A stretch of DNA of 64,000 nucleotides from Silene conica (Eukaryota; Streptophyta; Magnoliopsida; Caryophyllales; Caryophyllaceae): contig CM055312.2 of assembly GCA_029255685.2 (NCBI GenBank), forward strand, positions 3,868,649 to 3,932,648. The letters run 5' to 3'. The translations under genes and the position numbers were made by a program. The first letter of the stretch is position 1, and each line of letters starts with the position of its first letter. Of this stretch, positions 13,482-26,079 are shown one piece after another. The notes beneath the pieces are model-generated. The model searched no databases and was not told the DNA's origin. It was given only the letters and a program-made list of their open reading frames with translations.

Positions 13482-15600
13482 TATATAATTTAATATTTAT
13501 AGTTGGAACATAATAAAATAGAAATAAAACAACTTATTAAATTGTAATAACTAAATTTTGCGCATATCATATACTCACGTAATTTTCATATTCTATCTTT
13601 GAAGAACTCAACAATTCATCACAAATTATTACAGTATCTAGTTATTTTATTCTTCTTGACACATGTTTGCCGATATCTTGTGCATTTATATCTTAATTTT
13701 AATTCTCATGCAATAAAAATTAAAGATAATATACAGATGAAATAATTGATAAGTGTGATACATTTGAGTTGTGATAATGAAGTTACGTTTATGCTCATAT
13801 ACATCATAAAAAATATATTGATTACTATATTTTAAAATTTATGTTCATGACAGCCTGGTATTAACGAAATATTTAATGTTTTTATTTTGTAAATTTAGAT
13901 ATTATACGAATCAAAATTTTATTAAAGTAATTTAATATGAATAATAAATGATACATGCCCTCCATTGATTCACTCGTGACATATATTTACAACAATTCTT
14001 ATGAGGAAAAAGTGTGTTTTTTAAAGATTTTGTATTGATAAATAGGTTATTTTATATTTAATGAAAGTTAACAACATATCTTCTTATTCAATACTAGTTT
14101 GATGATTGGGCATTTATTTCATTGTTGTGTCATGCATTTTAAAATTCGTGTCTTATTTGTTGAATTTAACATGTTTATGTGTCCAATAGCTATGGTAAAA
14201 ACATATTTATACAAGTGTTATAGTAAATCAAGATAAGAGAATAAGAGTTTACTTAAATAGTCTTGAAAGATTACTGAAAGATTACTTGGGAAATACTCTT
14301 TGTGTAATTAACTCTATACTGAGACTTGAAAGATTACTCGGGAAATATCTGATGTTATTGTCGATATTAGAATTGAACTCTAACCATTCAAAAAGTTAAA
14401 TTTACTCATTGTTTTTGTAATAAAGTAGCAGACTTTATGGTCAATCTAAGGCATTGATGTATTTTCCTTTCGAGGTGGGTTGACACCTATGGCTCTCACT
14501 CTCCTTAGTCATCCGTAAAGGATGAGATAAGTTGGTCATATTCTAGAGGATCAACATAATTTCCTTAAAGTTAGAGTTTGATTTTCACGTTCGATATAAT
14601 TCGCTTATTTGAAAAACAAATAGTGAATCAAAAGATATCTTATCTAAGTCATTCAAACAAAATAACCTTGATTTAAGACCGTTTGCCCATGATAAGGGCA
14701 TCCGGGTATTTATTATATGTTTTTACAACATTTTATCATAACTGCATTTTACACGAGACTTAGTGTTTGGTTCACGAAGGGGCAAAAGAATATAATCAGG
14801 AAAAAGTTAGTAGGGACATGAATCAAATAATCTTTGATAATTGTTGTTGTTTGGATTGAAACACAACTAAAAAAAAGTAAAAAATATAAAATCGTCGTCA
14901 AATAAACGCTCATAACCACCACTTCAAACGACGACATTGGCACCACCACTAGCAACCCTTTTAATGCTCCATTGTTGGCAAACTCATGCGTTCGCCGACG
15001 TTACCCTCTACACCCCACTCCACCCTCCTACTCGTCGAATCCCCTCACACCACCCACTCGTCGAATCCCCTCACACTACCCACTAAAATCACCGCACTAA
15101 CCATCTAAAGTCCTCCCCTCAACAAGACTAAACCTGGAAAACCAACTCGACCAAGACTCGAAATTGACATGAACTATATACAACCCCATAATGTGACCAT
15201 TAATCTGAATCACTTCGTCCAGGCTTGAACATGACGCGAGCTTTATTGACTCATTCGAAACCAACCGCCCCCGTAAAAGACCCGATAAAACACAACTCTA
15301 ATTAAACAAAAAAAGACTTAAAATGACTTATTTAAAAGCAAATTTAATATTATTTACGATGAATAAAGAATCAATTATCAACACTAAAATTAAAATAGGC
15401 AATAACAACTAATATACTTTTTTCTCTTCTGAACATTAACCCGAAAATGACCTAGAACCAAAATAACTCAGCCCGGTTGGCATGAAAATGACCCAAAAAC
15501 ACCTAAAACCAGAAAAAACCCTACCGAACTAGAACAAACCCGATAATATAACATACCCGAGCTGACCCGACCCGAATTGGCTCAATTCAAACCCAATTGA
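13482..15600. other. AT-rich intergenic DNA, no gene seen
   Basis: I see no convincing coding region, RNA gene or element boundary. 14990-15600 is richer in C and carries CACTCGTCGAATCCCCTCACA twice around 15028-15076. It also has ACCCGA-type runs at 15540-15600, like those on the opposite strand near 11210-11550 and 28790-28920. Confidence 0.5.
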
Positions 15601-15769
15601 TCAATTATCCAGTTTTACCCTCAATCACAAAAACCTCTCATCACAACCCAAAACCACCAGATTGATGACGGGGGCTGGGATTGTCAACGCCAGAGGAGCT
15701 GCCAAGTGGTTGTGGCGATAATACGTGGTGATCGATGGCAGTAGATTTTAGTGTGTGATAATGATGATG

Positions 15770-17700
15770 TAATACTCGCCCCATAAGGACCCGACTGTCC
15801 TTTGACCACATAGGATCCCTAGTGTGAGGTAACAATATGATGTTTTTTTATCGGGACATTAAGGACCAAGTACTCAACCTAGTCAGGGTAAATCGGTCGA
15901 GTATCGTGGTACTCGATCGAGTGCAACATACTCGGTCGAATAGCCAGTTACTCGCCGAGCATCGCCGTGCGTGACAACGACACGTAATGTTTCGGAATGT
16001 TGACTTAAATCACTTATTTTCTTTAAACTTTTTTCCTTTATCCCTTGTTCTTGAAAACCTAAATTAGCCCCTTCTTCCATTCCTTCATCTCTCATCACGA
16101 TTGGGACCTCACCTTGATTTCGATGCCACATAACACGGATCGTCAAGTCGAATCTCCTTAATCGTCGGCATATAGACATGTTGGGGTAAGTGTGAATTTG
16201 GGTAATGGATTAGTTGATTCTACAAGTATAGTAATATGATATATTTACTTGTTGTAGGGATTATGTAATTGCTTGATATGCGTCTGGTTATTAATACTGA
16301 GAATGTGCGTGGAGTAAGGTTTCCTACTCAGTTATTGTATATTTGATTCATGTGTTTGGTGGTGTATGATTGTATGATTGATCGGATTGGATTGTATTGT
16401 GATCATTGAGATTGTTGTGGAGTCGTTGCCGGAAGATGGACCTCACCCAATGTTTGTCCCTCGTCACAAGGGAATGTGCATATTAATGATTTGGGTTCGC
16501 TCATTGTGTTGAACGGGGTTTTAGGTGGCTAAGTTGTGGTCTGGCATTGGTTGCGAGGGTTACTTGTTGCGATGGGTGTCTAACAAGATTACATGTTGCG
16601 ATATGCAGTCGGATCTGGGGACGCTTCGGATCATGGTTTTCGGAGTTTGGGGATGTGATTGACACAGATTGTGTATTTTGTTAAAGTATTGTTCTTGCAC
16701 CTTACCATATTGTTTATATAGTTAGTACAGTTATTGACCTTGTGGTATGTATGTTGTGTATCTTCTTAAGTCTGTGTCTGCGGCGATCTATTTGATGTTG
16801 CTGAAAAATGACGAGCAGTAAAACTTCTTAGGTTTTTTTTTTTTGATAAGCTAAGGAAACTAGGTTGATCCTCTTAGATATGACCAACCTATCTCATCCT
16901 TTCGAATGAGTAAGGTAAGTTGAAGCCATCGGCTTTCAACCCACCTCGAAAGAGTTGGACATGAATGTCCAACAGAAGTCATGAAGTCAGCAACCTTGTT
17001 GGCTTTACGAAAGCAATGTTTAATTATCGCTTCATCAAATAGATGGAGATCAAGTTTCACATCCTTGATAATACTAGAGATTTCCCACGGGATCTGCCAA
17101 GTGCTACGGAGTGAGTTGATAACACATAACTTATCGTCTTCCACAATTAACTTCGAGATTCCCAAGTGTTTAGCGGCTAAAACACCCTCTTTTAATGCGA
17201 GTGCTTCTGCAACGAGAATACTATTAGATCCGCACTTTTTTGCTCCTAACAACACGACTACCCCATTATGATCTCTTATACAATATCCTAAAGCAGCTTT
17301 ATTGTCATCTATTCTTTATCCGTCAAAATTTAGCTCTTAGGTGTTAGTTGTTGTTTGGGAGTCATGACGACATAGAGTTGCATAATAGTACCTATAGTAG
17401 GTTGTCATCAGTTGTAATTACTTGAAGTACCTTTCCGCTGTAAAATGAAGTAATTCAACGTTTTTTTACTCTTAATTTGATACACTTACCTCAGACAACC
17501 GAGAGGGTAAAGCCCTTATTGTAATACTTCTCTCCTATACGAGTTGGTGTACTCGACCGAGTGCGGTCGAGTACACTTCAGTTGGATTCTTGAGTTTGGG
17601 TATGTTTGTTTGTACTCGGTCGAGTGTCGTTGGGTACACTAAGTTTGGGTACTCGGTGGATCAAGTGTCCAACACATATTTTGAGTTGTCATGCAGTTGT
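15770..17700. mobile_element. Probable LTR-retrotransposon remnant, interrupted by a LINE
   Basis: Blocks of ACTCGGTCGAGT-type motifs occur near 15895-15960 and again at 17535-17665 on either side of the LINE at 16833-17334. The surrounding sequence has no host-gene content. Repeated CTCGATCGAGT motifs are familiar to me from plant Ty3-type LTRs. That attribution is from memory, and I could not define LTR ends or a target-site duplication. Confidence 0.35.
16833..17334 (-). mobile_element. 5'-truncated LINE with RNase H domain
   Basis: On the minus strand the translation of about 17335-16860 reads as the plant RVT_3/RNase H domain that sits at the C-terminus of plant LINE ORF2. It has LNFDG, an IRDHNGVVVLLGAK strand, AEALALKEG (catalytic Glu), VEDDKLCVI (Asp) and HCFRKANKVADFM. 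A stop follows LNFDG at the 5' end. The copy ends in an A tail (T run on + at 16833-16844). A 7-bp duplication, TCTTAGG, flanks it at 16826-16832 and 17335-17341. Only the 3' ~500 bp survives, so it is dead. RNase H would normally remove the RNA strand during reverse transcription. Confidence 0.75.
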
Positions 17701-18361
17701 GGGAATCGGACACGATGAGAATACTCAAAGATCTCCAGACTACAGTCAAATACCCCATACTCCCTAATATATCCTCGATTTTCGGGCAATCCTCAACATT
17801 ATCGGTTTGTTAGCATTAAGCCGTTACCTAATTACTTTTGGAATTCAGATGAAAAATAAGCAGGCAGTACACAGTGTATTTCAGTATTCCCCTAATGTAC
17901 TAGGCTGTTGTATTATTGGTTTCGACTATTTATTGCACATAAGAATTAGCAAGTATTTCCTTCTTGATTCCATTATTTGTCTTAGCAACAAAAGTTTATG
18001 AATCTGTACTAAAAAGGGTTCATTGCAAACATATATACCAGTTTGTAAGACAAAGATGGTAGCAGACACACAAACGCCAATTCCTCGTTCATTTGAATGT
18101 CTCAATCAGAGACGGAAAAAGGTTCTATTTGAGTCATAGAGAGGGCGCCGTCATGCTTCACAGTTCAATCAGCAGTTCAGCATCTTAGAATGCCTGGTCA
18201 AATTACGAAGTTGGCCAACAATCAGTGACTTCAAACTTGAAAGATCAATAAGCTAAGTATAAAAGGCGACTAATTTATCCAGATGTACAAAAGACAGCAG
18301 AACTTACTGGTGAAAATATCTAGGTCTATTAATATTCAAGTGCCAGCAGTGCAGCACTAAG
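17701..18361. other. Intergenic DNA downstream of ATG12
   Basis: No gene seen. The ATG12 3' untranslated region should lie just left of 18362, within about 17950-18361, but no clear polyadenylation signal was chosen. The rest is unremarkable AT-rich sequence. Confidence 0.4.
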
Positions 18362-21300
18362 TCAACCCCATGCCATGGAACACGCATAGTTCACGACCAG
18401 CTTACTGTCGATGCCAAAGTTCTGCAATTAAGGCAGCATAGTTATTAGTTAGTGTTCAAGAACAAGGACTACCCGAACAGCTTTAGATTTGGAAAATATA
18501 ACACTATGCTTTGGCCCTCTTTTTCTTTCTACGTCCTTGTGGCGTAAGTACACTTTGCTCCCTCTCTCTGGATCACGGGACTCGTTGGTTTCCGAGGTTT
18601 CTGCTGAGTAATGATTGTACCTGTCGTTTGGCAAGCTCTGTTCGTCCCCTCGGAAAGTGGAGGTTAAAGATGGTGGCTTCGGGACTACATCAGTCGTTAG
18701 TCATCAACACATGTTTAGTATTCGATGTATTTACTATTATGTCCTTGTTTATCGTTTCAGAATTAAAGGTACATTTGACCAAATGAGTCAAATGCCGGTT
18801 GTATAAACCTTGTTTTTACCATTGCCAAAAAAAAAAAAAAAAACACTATGCTTTGGCATAGCTGGCAATCTGGCATAAGGAGTCCATGGAACAATGACGC
18901 CATTGTCGCATAAAAGAACACATTGGTCAAAATACTTTATAAAGAAAATAGAAGCTTACGTTGTAGAGATCGGACACCAGTTCATCGGGGTTAGGAGAGA
19001 AAGCGCTGTTGACATACACAAACTGTACAGAAACTAGCAGTGTTAATAAATTCTCACATAAAGCAGAGTCAATGATTCAGAGCATGACCTACCAAAGTGT
19101 CTCTGTGGAGTTGCCTTCGCAGAAACTCAATAACCCTTGCAAATTTGTCGTTGCCAGAGACCTGCAAGATGTAAAGCGTGATGATATGAACTGAGAACTT
19201 GAACATATCAGAAATACACAAATACACGTACGAGCAGTAACAAATGCTTAGTTATCTGTTAATCTTAATTGCTAAAGATTCATTTGTACCAAACCCTAAA
19301 CCAGGATGCCTGATGAGGATAATAACTCGCCATTAATTGGATACGGTAACAGGAACAGGAAAGGAGGGAATGAACTAATGTCATTTTTCTTCCATTTTTT
19401 TTCATGCATTGGAGGATTTTAATATAATTTCCGGACAGGAACATGGATGGACCCCTTAATATCCCTACAACCGAATTTGCTAAGCAAACAAGGGAAATTT
19501 TCCCGAGTTTCCCCCATCTCTCCCTGCCTCTTTAAATCCCTTCATCCGAACAAAAGGTAAGACACCGAAATAATACACACTGTACACAGAGCACTGCACT
19601 GAAGTAAACTTCAGCGAGTGTCTGAAGAAACTGATACATTTTTTCCATAATAATATCCTTTCATTTAAGTTACAAAAAAAAGGTAACGGTGATTCAGAGT
19701 TTCTTCTCGACATTGATAATAAAAAGAAAGTTAACCCTTAATCTGAGATCCAAATCTCATAAGAAATCACTCCGTGAATTATGAAAACAATCTAAATCCC
19801 ATCTTGATAAGCTTACTGTGCAGTGTGCACTCTTAAAACTGTAAATTCCAACTCTGTTTAAACTATGGTTTCCCTTAATGAACATTTGCCATACAACTAT
19901 GAATGTCCGGAATCCACAGTACAAGCACATCTTCATACTTACCCACACCCAAAACACTTTTCCGTTTCACTTCCTTTGGTAATTAGGTCACCATCCATCA
20001 TCCACCACAAACTGATAAAGCGTGAAATTTCAAAGGATCACTAAAATTCAAAGTTCATCACGCCAATACTCCACAACAACACAAAAGACAAATAAATAAA
20101 TAAAACACCTCAAAACACCAGCAAAAGCAATAAGAAATCCCAATAACATAGCATCAGTTTGAAGAACACAGCATCAGAGCAACAATACAGAACATTAGAA
20201 AATCAACATTAAAGCGTGTTGCGTGTAGTTTATACGGAATAGTGGTTAATAGTTACAGAACCATGAACCTACTCCGGTTCGAATGATTTGCTTCAAGTTC
20301 AAACTGCCATAGTTCATCCAGTACCCTAATAACCGAAATCAAAAACATGCTAAAAGCAGCAAATCAAAACAACACGAAAGACAAACTGATGAGAAAAAAG
20401 CTGTCAAACAGACATTAGCGGGGTAAAGGTCGCATTTTCTTGATCCCAACAATTATAGCTTGAAGCAGAAAACACCACCATAAACATTGATCCCATTTTC
20501 TTGCTTGAGACTCCAAAATTCTACCAAAACACGTAAACAAAGAACCCGCTGACACAGCTCAACCCCGACCTAGGTGCATCCGACTCTTAGACCATGTTTA
20601 TCCGTAGGTCTTGTAGCTCTACTTAGCCCTAGTTCCTATATTAAAATACTAATTTTTTTTCTTAACCCCTACCTTTTCATTTCTATCTTTTATCAAGACC
20701 TACCTTAACCTACCTTTAACTTATACTTTTTTTACACTAAACAAGGTCTAGAACGAGGTCTAGAATGTGTTCCAGGAGGTCCAGATTGGACCGTATGGAA
20801 CTAGTTTCTTCAAAGGTGTTCCAACCTTTTAATTTCTTTTTTCTTTTTTTATTTGTTATTTTTTTGTCTTATTCAAGACCTGGACCTACTTAGCCCAACC
20901 TATAAACGTAGTCTTAGTCTTAACAACAAAAGGACCTTCCTTTCCTCTAAACCCACAAGCTCAAATTTCAGTTTCTCAATTCACTAATTCTAGAATACAC
21001 CCTTCTCCATCAAATCATTGCACAATAGCATTCAACAAAGAAAGCTCACATTTTTTTTATCAATTGATGCTACCTCAATTGTAAGGCCCTTTCGTTCCTT
21101 TTCGGCTGAAACGAGCTGAATTGAATTAATTGGAGTAAGCTTAATTGAACTAAATTGAGTGGAGCTGACGTGAGGTGAATTTAATTGAATTAAAAGTTAA
21201 TTTTGTGAAAAGATTAATTGAACATAATTGAATGAACGTAAATAAAACTTAACGGAATATAGCCAAGCGAAATCGAGAAAGAACATTACCTAAATAACTA

Positions 21301-21794
21301 TCCTACAATACTAACTTCTTACACTTGAAACATTACAATAAGACAACAATTACCCTACATCAATTATGAAAATAAGCATAACAAAAACCCGAAACACAAA
21401 TCCGGGTCAGTTTTATAACTACTTTCCATTAATACGGATCATGATTACTTGCGTAAAACCGTCCTACAAGAGACTAATTGAACCGATTAAAATCGATGAC
21501 GAAATCATAGGTTAAAAAGAACCCAATAATTGTAAACAAACCTGGAATTTCTGTTGCTTAAGAATTGGGGCATCCCCAGTAGCACGGAGATAAATCACAA
21601 CTGCGTTAAACCACACCCATATATTAAAAAACAAAAGCAATTGGTCTCTCTGAAGACGGATATATCGTTTTAAGTTCTTATTACAGATATATCTGTCAAA
21701 CGGGAATTTGTGTTGATAAAAAGAGAGGAAAATTGAGAATATAGTGATCAAAGATTGTACCTTTAGGAACAAGAGTGGGAGAGTCGGAAGCCAT
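18362..21794 (-). CDS. ATG12: Autophagy ubiquitin-like modifier ATG12, five exons
   Basis: ATG12 is a ubiquitin-fold protein. Its C-terminal glycine is joined to ATG5 through ATG7 (E1-like) and ATG10 (E2-like). The ATG12-ATG5 conjugate with ATG16 then promotes ATG8 lipidation on growing autophagosomes. Exons on the minus strand: 21761-21794, 21542-21600, 19093-19161, 18960-19022, 18362-18421. All introns are GT-AG. The product is 94 residues, close to the ~95 of other plant ATG12s. Visible signatures are VVIYLRATGDAPILKQ (residues 12-27), KFARVIEFLRRQL, FVYVNSAFSPNPDE and the C-terminal NYACSMAWG followed by TGA, so the conjugating Gly94 is exposed without processing, as in known ATG12s. The first intron is phase 1, the rest phase 0. 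Intron 2 (2.4 kb) carries a MITE and intron 4 a retroposed insertion, but no exon is damaged. Confidence 0.93.
18516..18841 (+). mobile_element. Retroposed insertion (SINE or truncated LINE) in ATG12 intron 4
   Basis: The 326-bp insert ends in an A run (about 18827-18841). A perfect 16-bp target-site duplication, AACACTATGCTTTGGC, flanks it at 18500-18515 and 18842-18857. That layout marks LINE-machinery retroposition on the plus strand, antisense to ATG12. I see no clear tRNA-type A and B boxes and no recognisable protein, so it may be the 3' tail of a LINE, a SINE of another type, or a processed transcript. The perfect duplication implies a fairly recent event. Confidence 0.8.
20590..20913. 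mobile_element. MITE with TTA target duplication in ATG12 intron 2
   Basis: The 324-bp element has ends GACCATGTTTATCCGTAGGTC and, reversed from the right, GACTACGTTTATAGGTTGGG. It is flanked by TTA at 20587-20589 and 20914-20916. A three-base TTA duplication is typical of PIF/Harbinger-derived (Tourist-like) MITEs. No coding capacity. Confidence 0.65.
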
Positions 21795-21899
21795 GGATGG
21801 AAGAGAAGTCTTCTTCTTTCTGAGTTACGTTTAAACTCTGTAAAACTCAACCAGTCAAACTGCTTTTAATGGAGAATGAACTAATTTGGAGAGCAGTAA

Positions 21900-22089
21900 G
21901 TCTTGCTTGCGACGGGTCGTTATTTACGACGGATATTTTGTGAGATGAAATGGATACAAAATGAGTTGGTGGAGAAATGAGACCACATGAATAGGGTTGA
22001 AGAGAGAGAAAAAGTGGGTATTTTGTGAGAGAAAACAGTATCCGTCATAAGCTTGCGACGGATAGTGCCGTTGCAAATAAGAATTTGTG
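21900..22089 (+). mobile_element. 190-bp MITE of the GTCTTGCTTG...GAATTTGTG family
   Basis: The element starts GTCTTGCTTGCGACGGG and ends CAAATAAGAATTTGTG, with inner inverted motifs (ACGGATATTTTGTGAG and GAGAAAACAGTATCCGTC). TAA precedes it at 21897-21899; the right flank is TTT, so one duplication has decayed. Other copies lie at 32189-32377, 53691-53962 and 61934-62123. It sits about 100 bp upstream of the ATG12 start codon, so it may overlap its promoter. Confidence 0.7.
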
Positions 22090-24711
22090 TTTGGAGAGTA
22101 AATGGAATCATCATATCATATATCATCATATCATATCATCATATCATATATTATATTAAAGCAAATACCAAAAGCATATTTGATCGCCACGTGTCAATAC
22201 TTATTCATGCGCCACGTGTCAATAACTATTAATACGCCACGTGTCAAGTCCTAAAAAATAAAATATGTCGGGCATGTGGAGTTTTCTGTCGGATCTGTGC
22301 ATCATGATTGTATACGCATGATTTGCAAATCAAAAATATATGTGATTGTCATATTTAAATGATTGCCATACATGATTACCATATTTAATTGACGACAAAT
22401 ATGATATACTTTTTTAGAAAAATAGATATATACTTTCAGAAAAATATCCCTAAAATCAGAAAAATTATTCCTTCATTAACAATATTAACCTTCATTTTCT
22501 CCTTAATTTTTGAGCAAAATTGGTGAAATTAGAAACATGTTTATTCCAATAACAATATTAACCTTAATTTTTGACTTAAAGGAGTAATTCCGTTTATAAT
22601 ATTCCGTTTGTAATATTCTGTTTATAATATTCAACTTAAATCAAAAGTTGACGTAGTCTAATCATATATCACGTGTTAGCTGCACTAATTGCAAATCGTA
22701 ATTTTAAAAGAAAATAATTATAATTATAATTATAGTATTATAAATGTTGTAATTGATTGACCTATAAAAAGCAAGTAAATCAAAATTAATGGTGTGATTT
22801 TCAAAAATATGTAAAGTTATCCAAGTAACACCTTACCTAATTAACTTATCTTGCCTAAATTTAACACTATATTCATATTTTAAATTTTAAAATTAATATG
22901 AAAATAAGGTTATCATTGCAATATTTTAATGCACATTTAAAATTATTTTGATCTACATAAAAAAAAATAAAGAGACATCCCAAATTTAAGAAAATAACAA
23001 TATTTCCAAATATACTACCAAAATTACTCCAAAAACGACAAAAAAATCTCACTTTTTACGTAAATGGCTCAAAATAATACTTCTAAAGATATTATGTACT
23101 AATTTTTAATTGAATTTGCTCATTTTCAGTTCTTAAAATATGTCTTTTTCATAATTAATATAGCATAATTAATATACTATAAAACTTTCTATAACATCAA
23201 AAATAATCAATTATGACCGAATTATCTCTAATAATAACGTACCTAATTTTATGGCAAGTTTGAAGCTATCTCCGTAATTCTTGCCAATTATTTAAATTGA
23301 ATATTTTAATATTCAATGCCTCCAATTAAAAAGTTGACTTTTTCAAATTGAAGGACTCAATAACATATTATTTCTTTTACAGTTAGTGGACTATACAACC
23401 AGTTATATATATCTATAATATAGATTTAGAGCTTTATACTAAATAATTTAAGCTTATATTTTATGAGTTTTATTGAAAAGAATCGAAGCAACTTTATAAA
23501 AAAAATTTAACTCAAAAAATTATATTGAAACTAAAAAAGAAAACATATAAGCTCAATTATATTTTAAATTTAATGCTTAAAAATTAAAAAGTAAGTCAAA
23601 AATTAATAGTAAAAATCTTTCTTGAATGTTGTAAGATCATCGTATTTTCGAGTTATGAATCTAGATAAATAAAAGTAACTACAATTACCGACCATATGCG
23701 CTGCAACTCTTACAAGGTAATGAGCTCCACTAATTTTTAACTCGAACTATTATTTTCTAAGTTTAAGTTTCTATTGCACAAATAAATGAAGAAATACGAT
23801 TTCTTGAATCTAAGTTTATTTTAGAATTTGTCGATGCTTGATGTATCTAAAATATTTACCCATATTTTACGCCTGTATTTTATACGGTGTAATACAATTT
23901 ACGTTAATAAGTCATACTTAAGTCCATTATTTGTTTTGATGTTTGTGCATCCGAGGTTTGTCATTGAGGTAGGAAAACCATTTTGTACATCTTTACCTGG
24001 ATGCGTATAAGAACGTAACCGTTGACATTGACATTTACATGTCCACGGGGTAGGAAAATAACGTGTGTTGCATTGTAGTAGTTACAATTTGTGTAATAAC
24101 AATTATTGGGTAAATAAAATATGAAGTTTCATACCCCTTGCTTCATCATTTCTTCCCGATCATTCGTTTACCTTGGTTTGGACATAAATGCCAAAGAATG
24201 AGGAGGATGTCAATTGTTAAATAACAAGTGAATCAAATTGAGTGTGAAGTATCAAATTGTTTATCAAAGACATTCATAATATATACAGACACACAATTGA
24301 TTGAGACACCCAAAATATATTAAGTAAACAAACAAGTGGCAGAAAGGGAGTCTAATATAAGGAGTTACTTATCCATTTCTTTACACAATTCGGGTTCATT
24401 TCAAGCTTGGGTCATGAATTTTGAAATCGGGTGGGGTTATTGGGATTAGCTCAATTATGACAAGTGTAAGTACAGAAGTACTTCAGCCGCTTATTTTGCC
24501 CATTTGTCAATAACTTATCAAAATTTGAGAAAAACAAATCATAGTATTTCAAATAAAATGAAGTAACACAAACTTATCAAAAGTGTATGGGTAGTAGACA
24601 AAGTGAAATTTTCTAAAATTTAATAATTTTCTAAATCCAAAAGATATGTAAGTTATTACTTTTAATAATACTTTCATTTCCACCCGTGCAATGCACGGGT
24701 TCAAAAACTAG
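22090..24711 (+). mobile_element. AT-rich region ending in a Helitron 3' terminus
   Basis: A perfect hairpin (ACCCGTGCATGCACGGGT type, 24683-24700) lies eight bases before CTAG at 24708-24711, which is followed by T. Two possible 5' ends are TCTATAATATAGATTTAGAGC at 23412 after A, and TCATATATTATATT at about 22144, followed by GCCACGTGTCAA copies at 22185-22245. I could not decide between them. Repeated ATCATATCAT units fill 22108-22150. No gene is seen. Confidence 0.5.
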
Positions 24712-26034
24712 TCTTATTTATAAAAGCAACAACCACAAATCCTACGGCTTGTGGTTTAAAGTTGAAATTTATAAAAGAATTATTTATTTTGTGTTGTGGG
24801 CCACCATGTTCTTTAGTTCAATTTAATTTGGCAAATACAACCCATAACCATAAAACAAAAAAAATCATGTACATAAAGTTGTAGATTAATTAAGTCAAAT
24901 ATCAATTTTATATGATTAAATATCAAGTGATGATCAAAATATAGAGCAACGAGGAAATATATGATGGTATGATTATATAATATGTTGGGAATTAAAGTAA
25001 ACTTCATATTGTAAGGACTAAATTGATACGAAGTACAACATAGCCTTATGATTTGATGAAAAACATTAAAATACAATTATATTCTTAACAAAAATACTTA
25101 TACGACAAAAATATTACTCAAACGACCCTTAATATTTAAGGCTCTCTATTATATCGGATAAAAAAAGAAAATATTACTTTAAAAGGATAAAATAGGAAAA
25201 ATTAATAATTACCCTTTTCTTAAGAATAAAAATCATAGTAATAATAAGTATACTCTTAATGCTTATAGGAAAAAGCATATTATCTTCATTTTATTTTACT
25301 AATAATATTTTTAAAAAATATTCCGTACTAAAATATTGGGGTAAAAGGTGACTCAAAACATTGACTCCAAACCTTGAGAAAAACAAAACAGAAAAATACA
25401 ACAAATACGTAAAAAAAACACCCGAGAAAATTTTCTTGATAAAGATTTGAGGATGAGATAAATAAAGAATGTTCAAAAAGCATAAATAAAATTGCTATAT
25501 GAAAAAAATAGCCCCCAAAAATGATAAATAAGCTGCTACTATAAAAACAATTGAAAATGTCGTCTGTAATTCTATAAACACTATTTATCGTATGAAAAAG
25601 GGATCCATACATACTTCTTTTGAAAATTTTAATAGTTACACTTTATGCATGAACCTCTAATAGTAAGATTAAGGGTGAGATTGAGTGAGAGAGAACAAAG
25701 TTTTTAGGCAATAATATATAATTACGGTTGTATAACTTTGGGGTCGTATTTATTTTGACATTTAAGAGAGAAGAATTTTGAGATAAGGAGCTAAAAGACA
25801 AATATGTAAACGGCTGAAATAGGGAAAAATTAGTTTATTTAGGGTAAAAAAAGAGTGTTTATATGGGTGACTGTATGACTGCGTAAATGCATAGTTCATA
25901 GTGATAAGTGTAAAGTATATGGCCAAAGAGCCAAAGAGGTAGATCATATTCTTAGTAATATAGGTCCGGCTATAATGATAAGTTATTCAAATACATGGCC
26001 TAACCCTCATATAATAATTAAAAATAAATAAATA

Positions 26035-26079
<45 letters not shown>

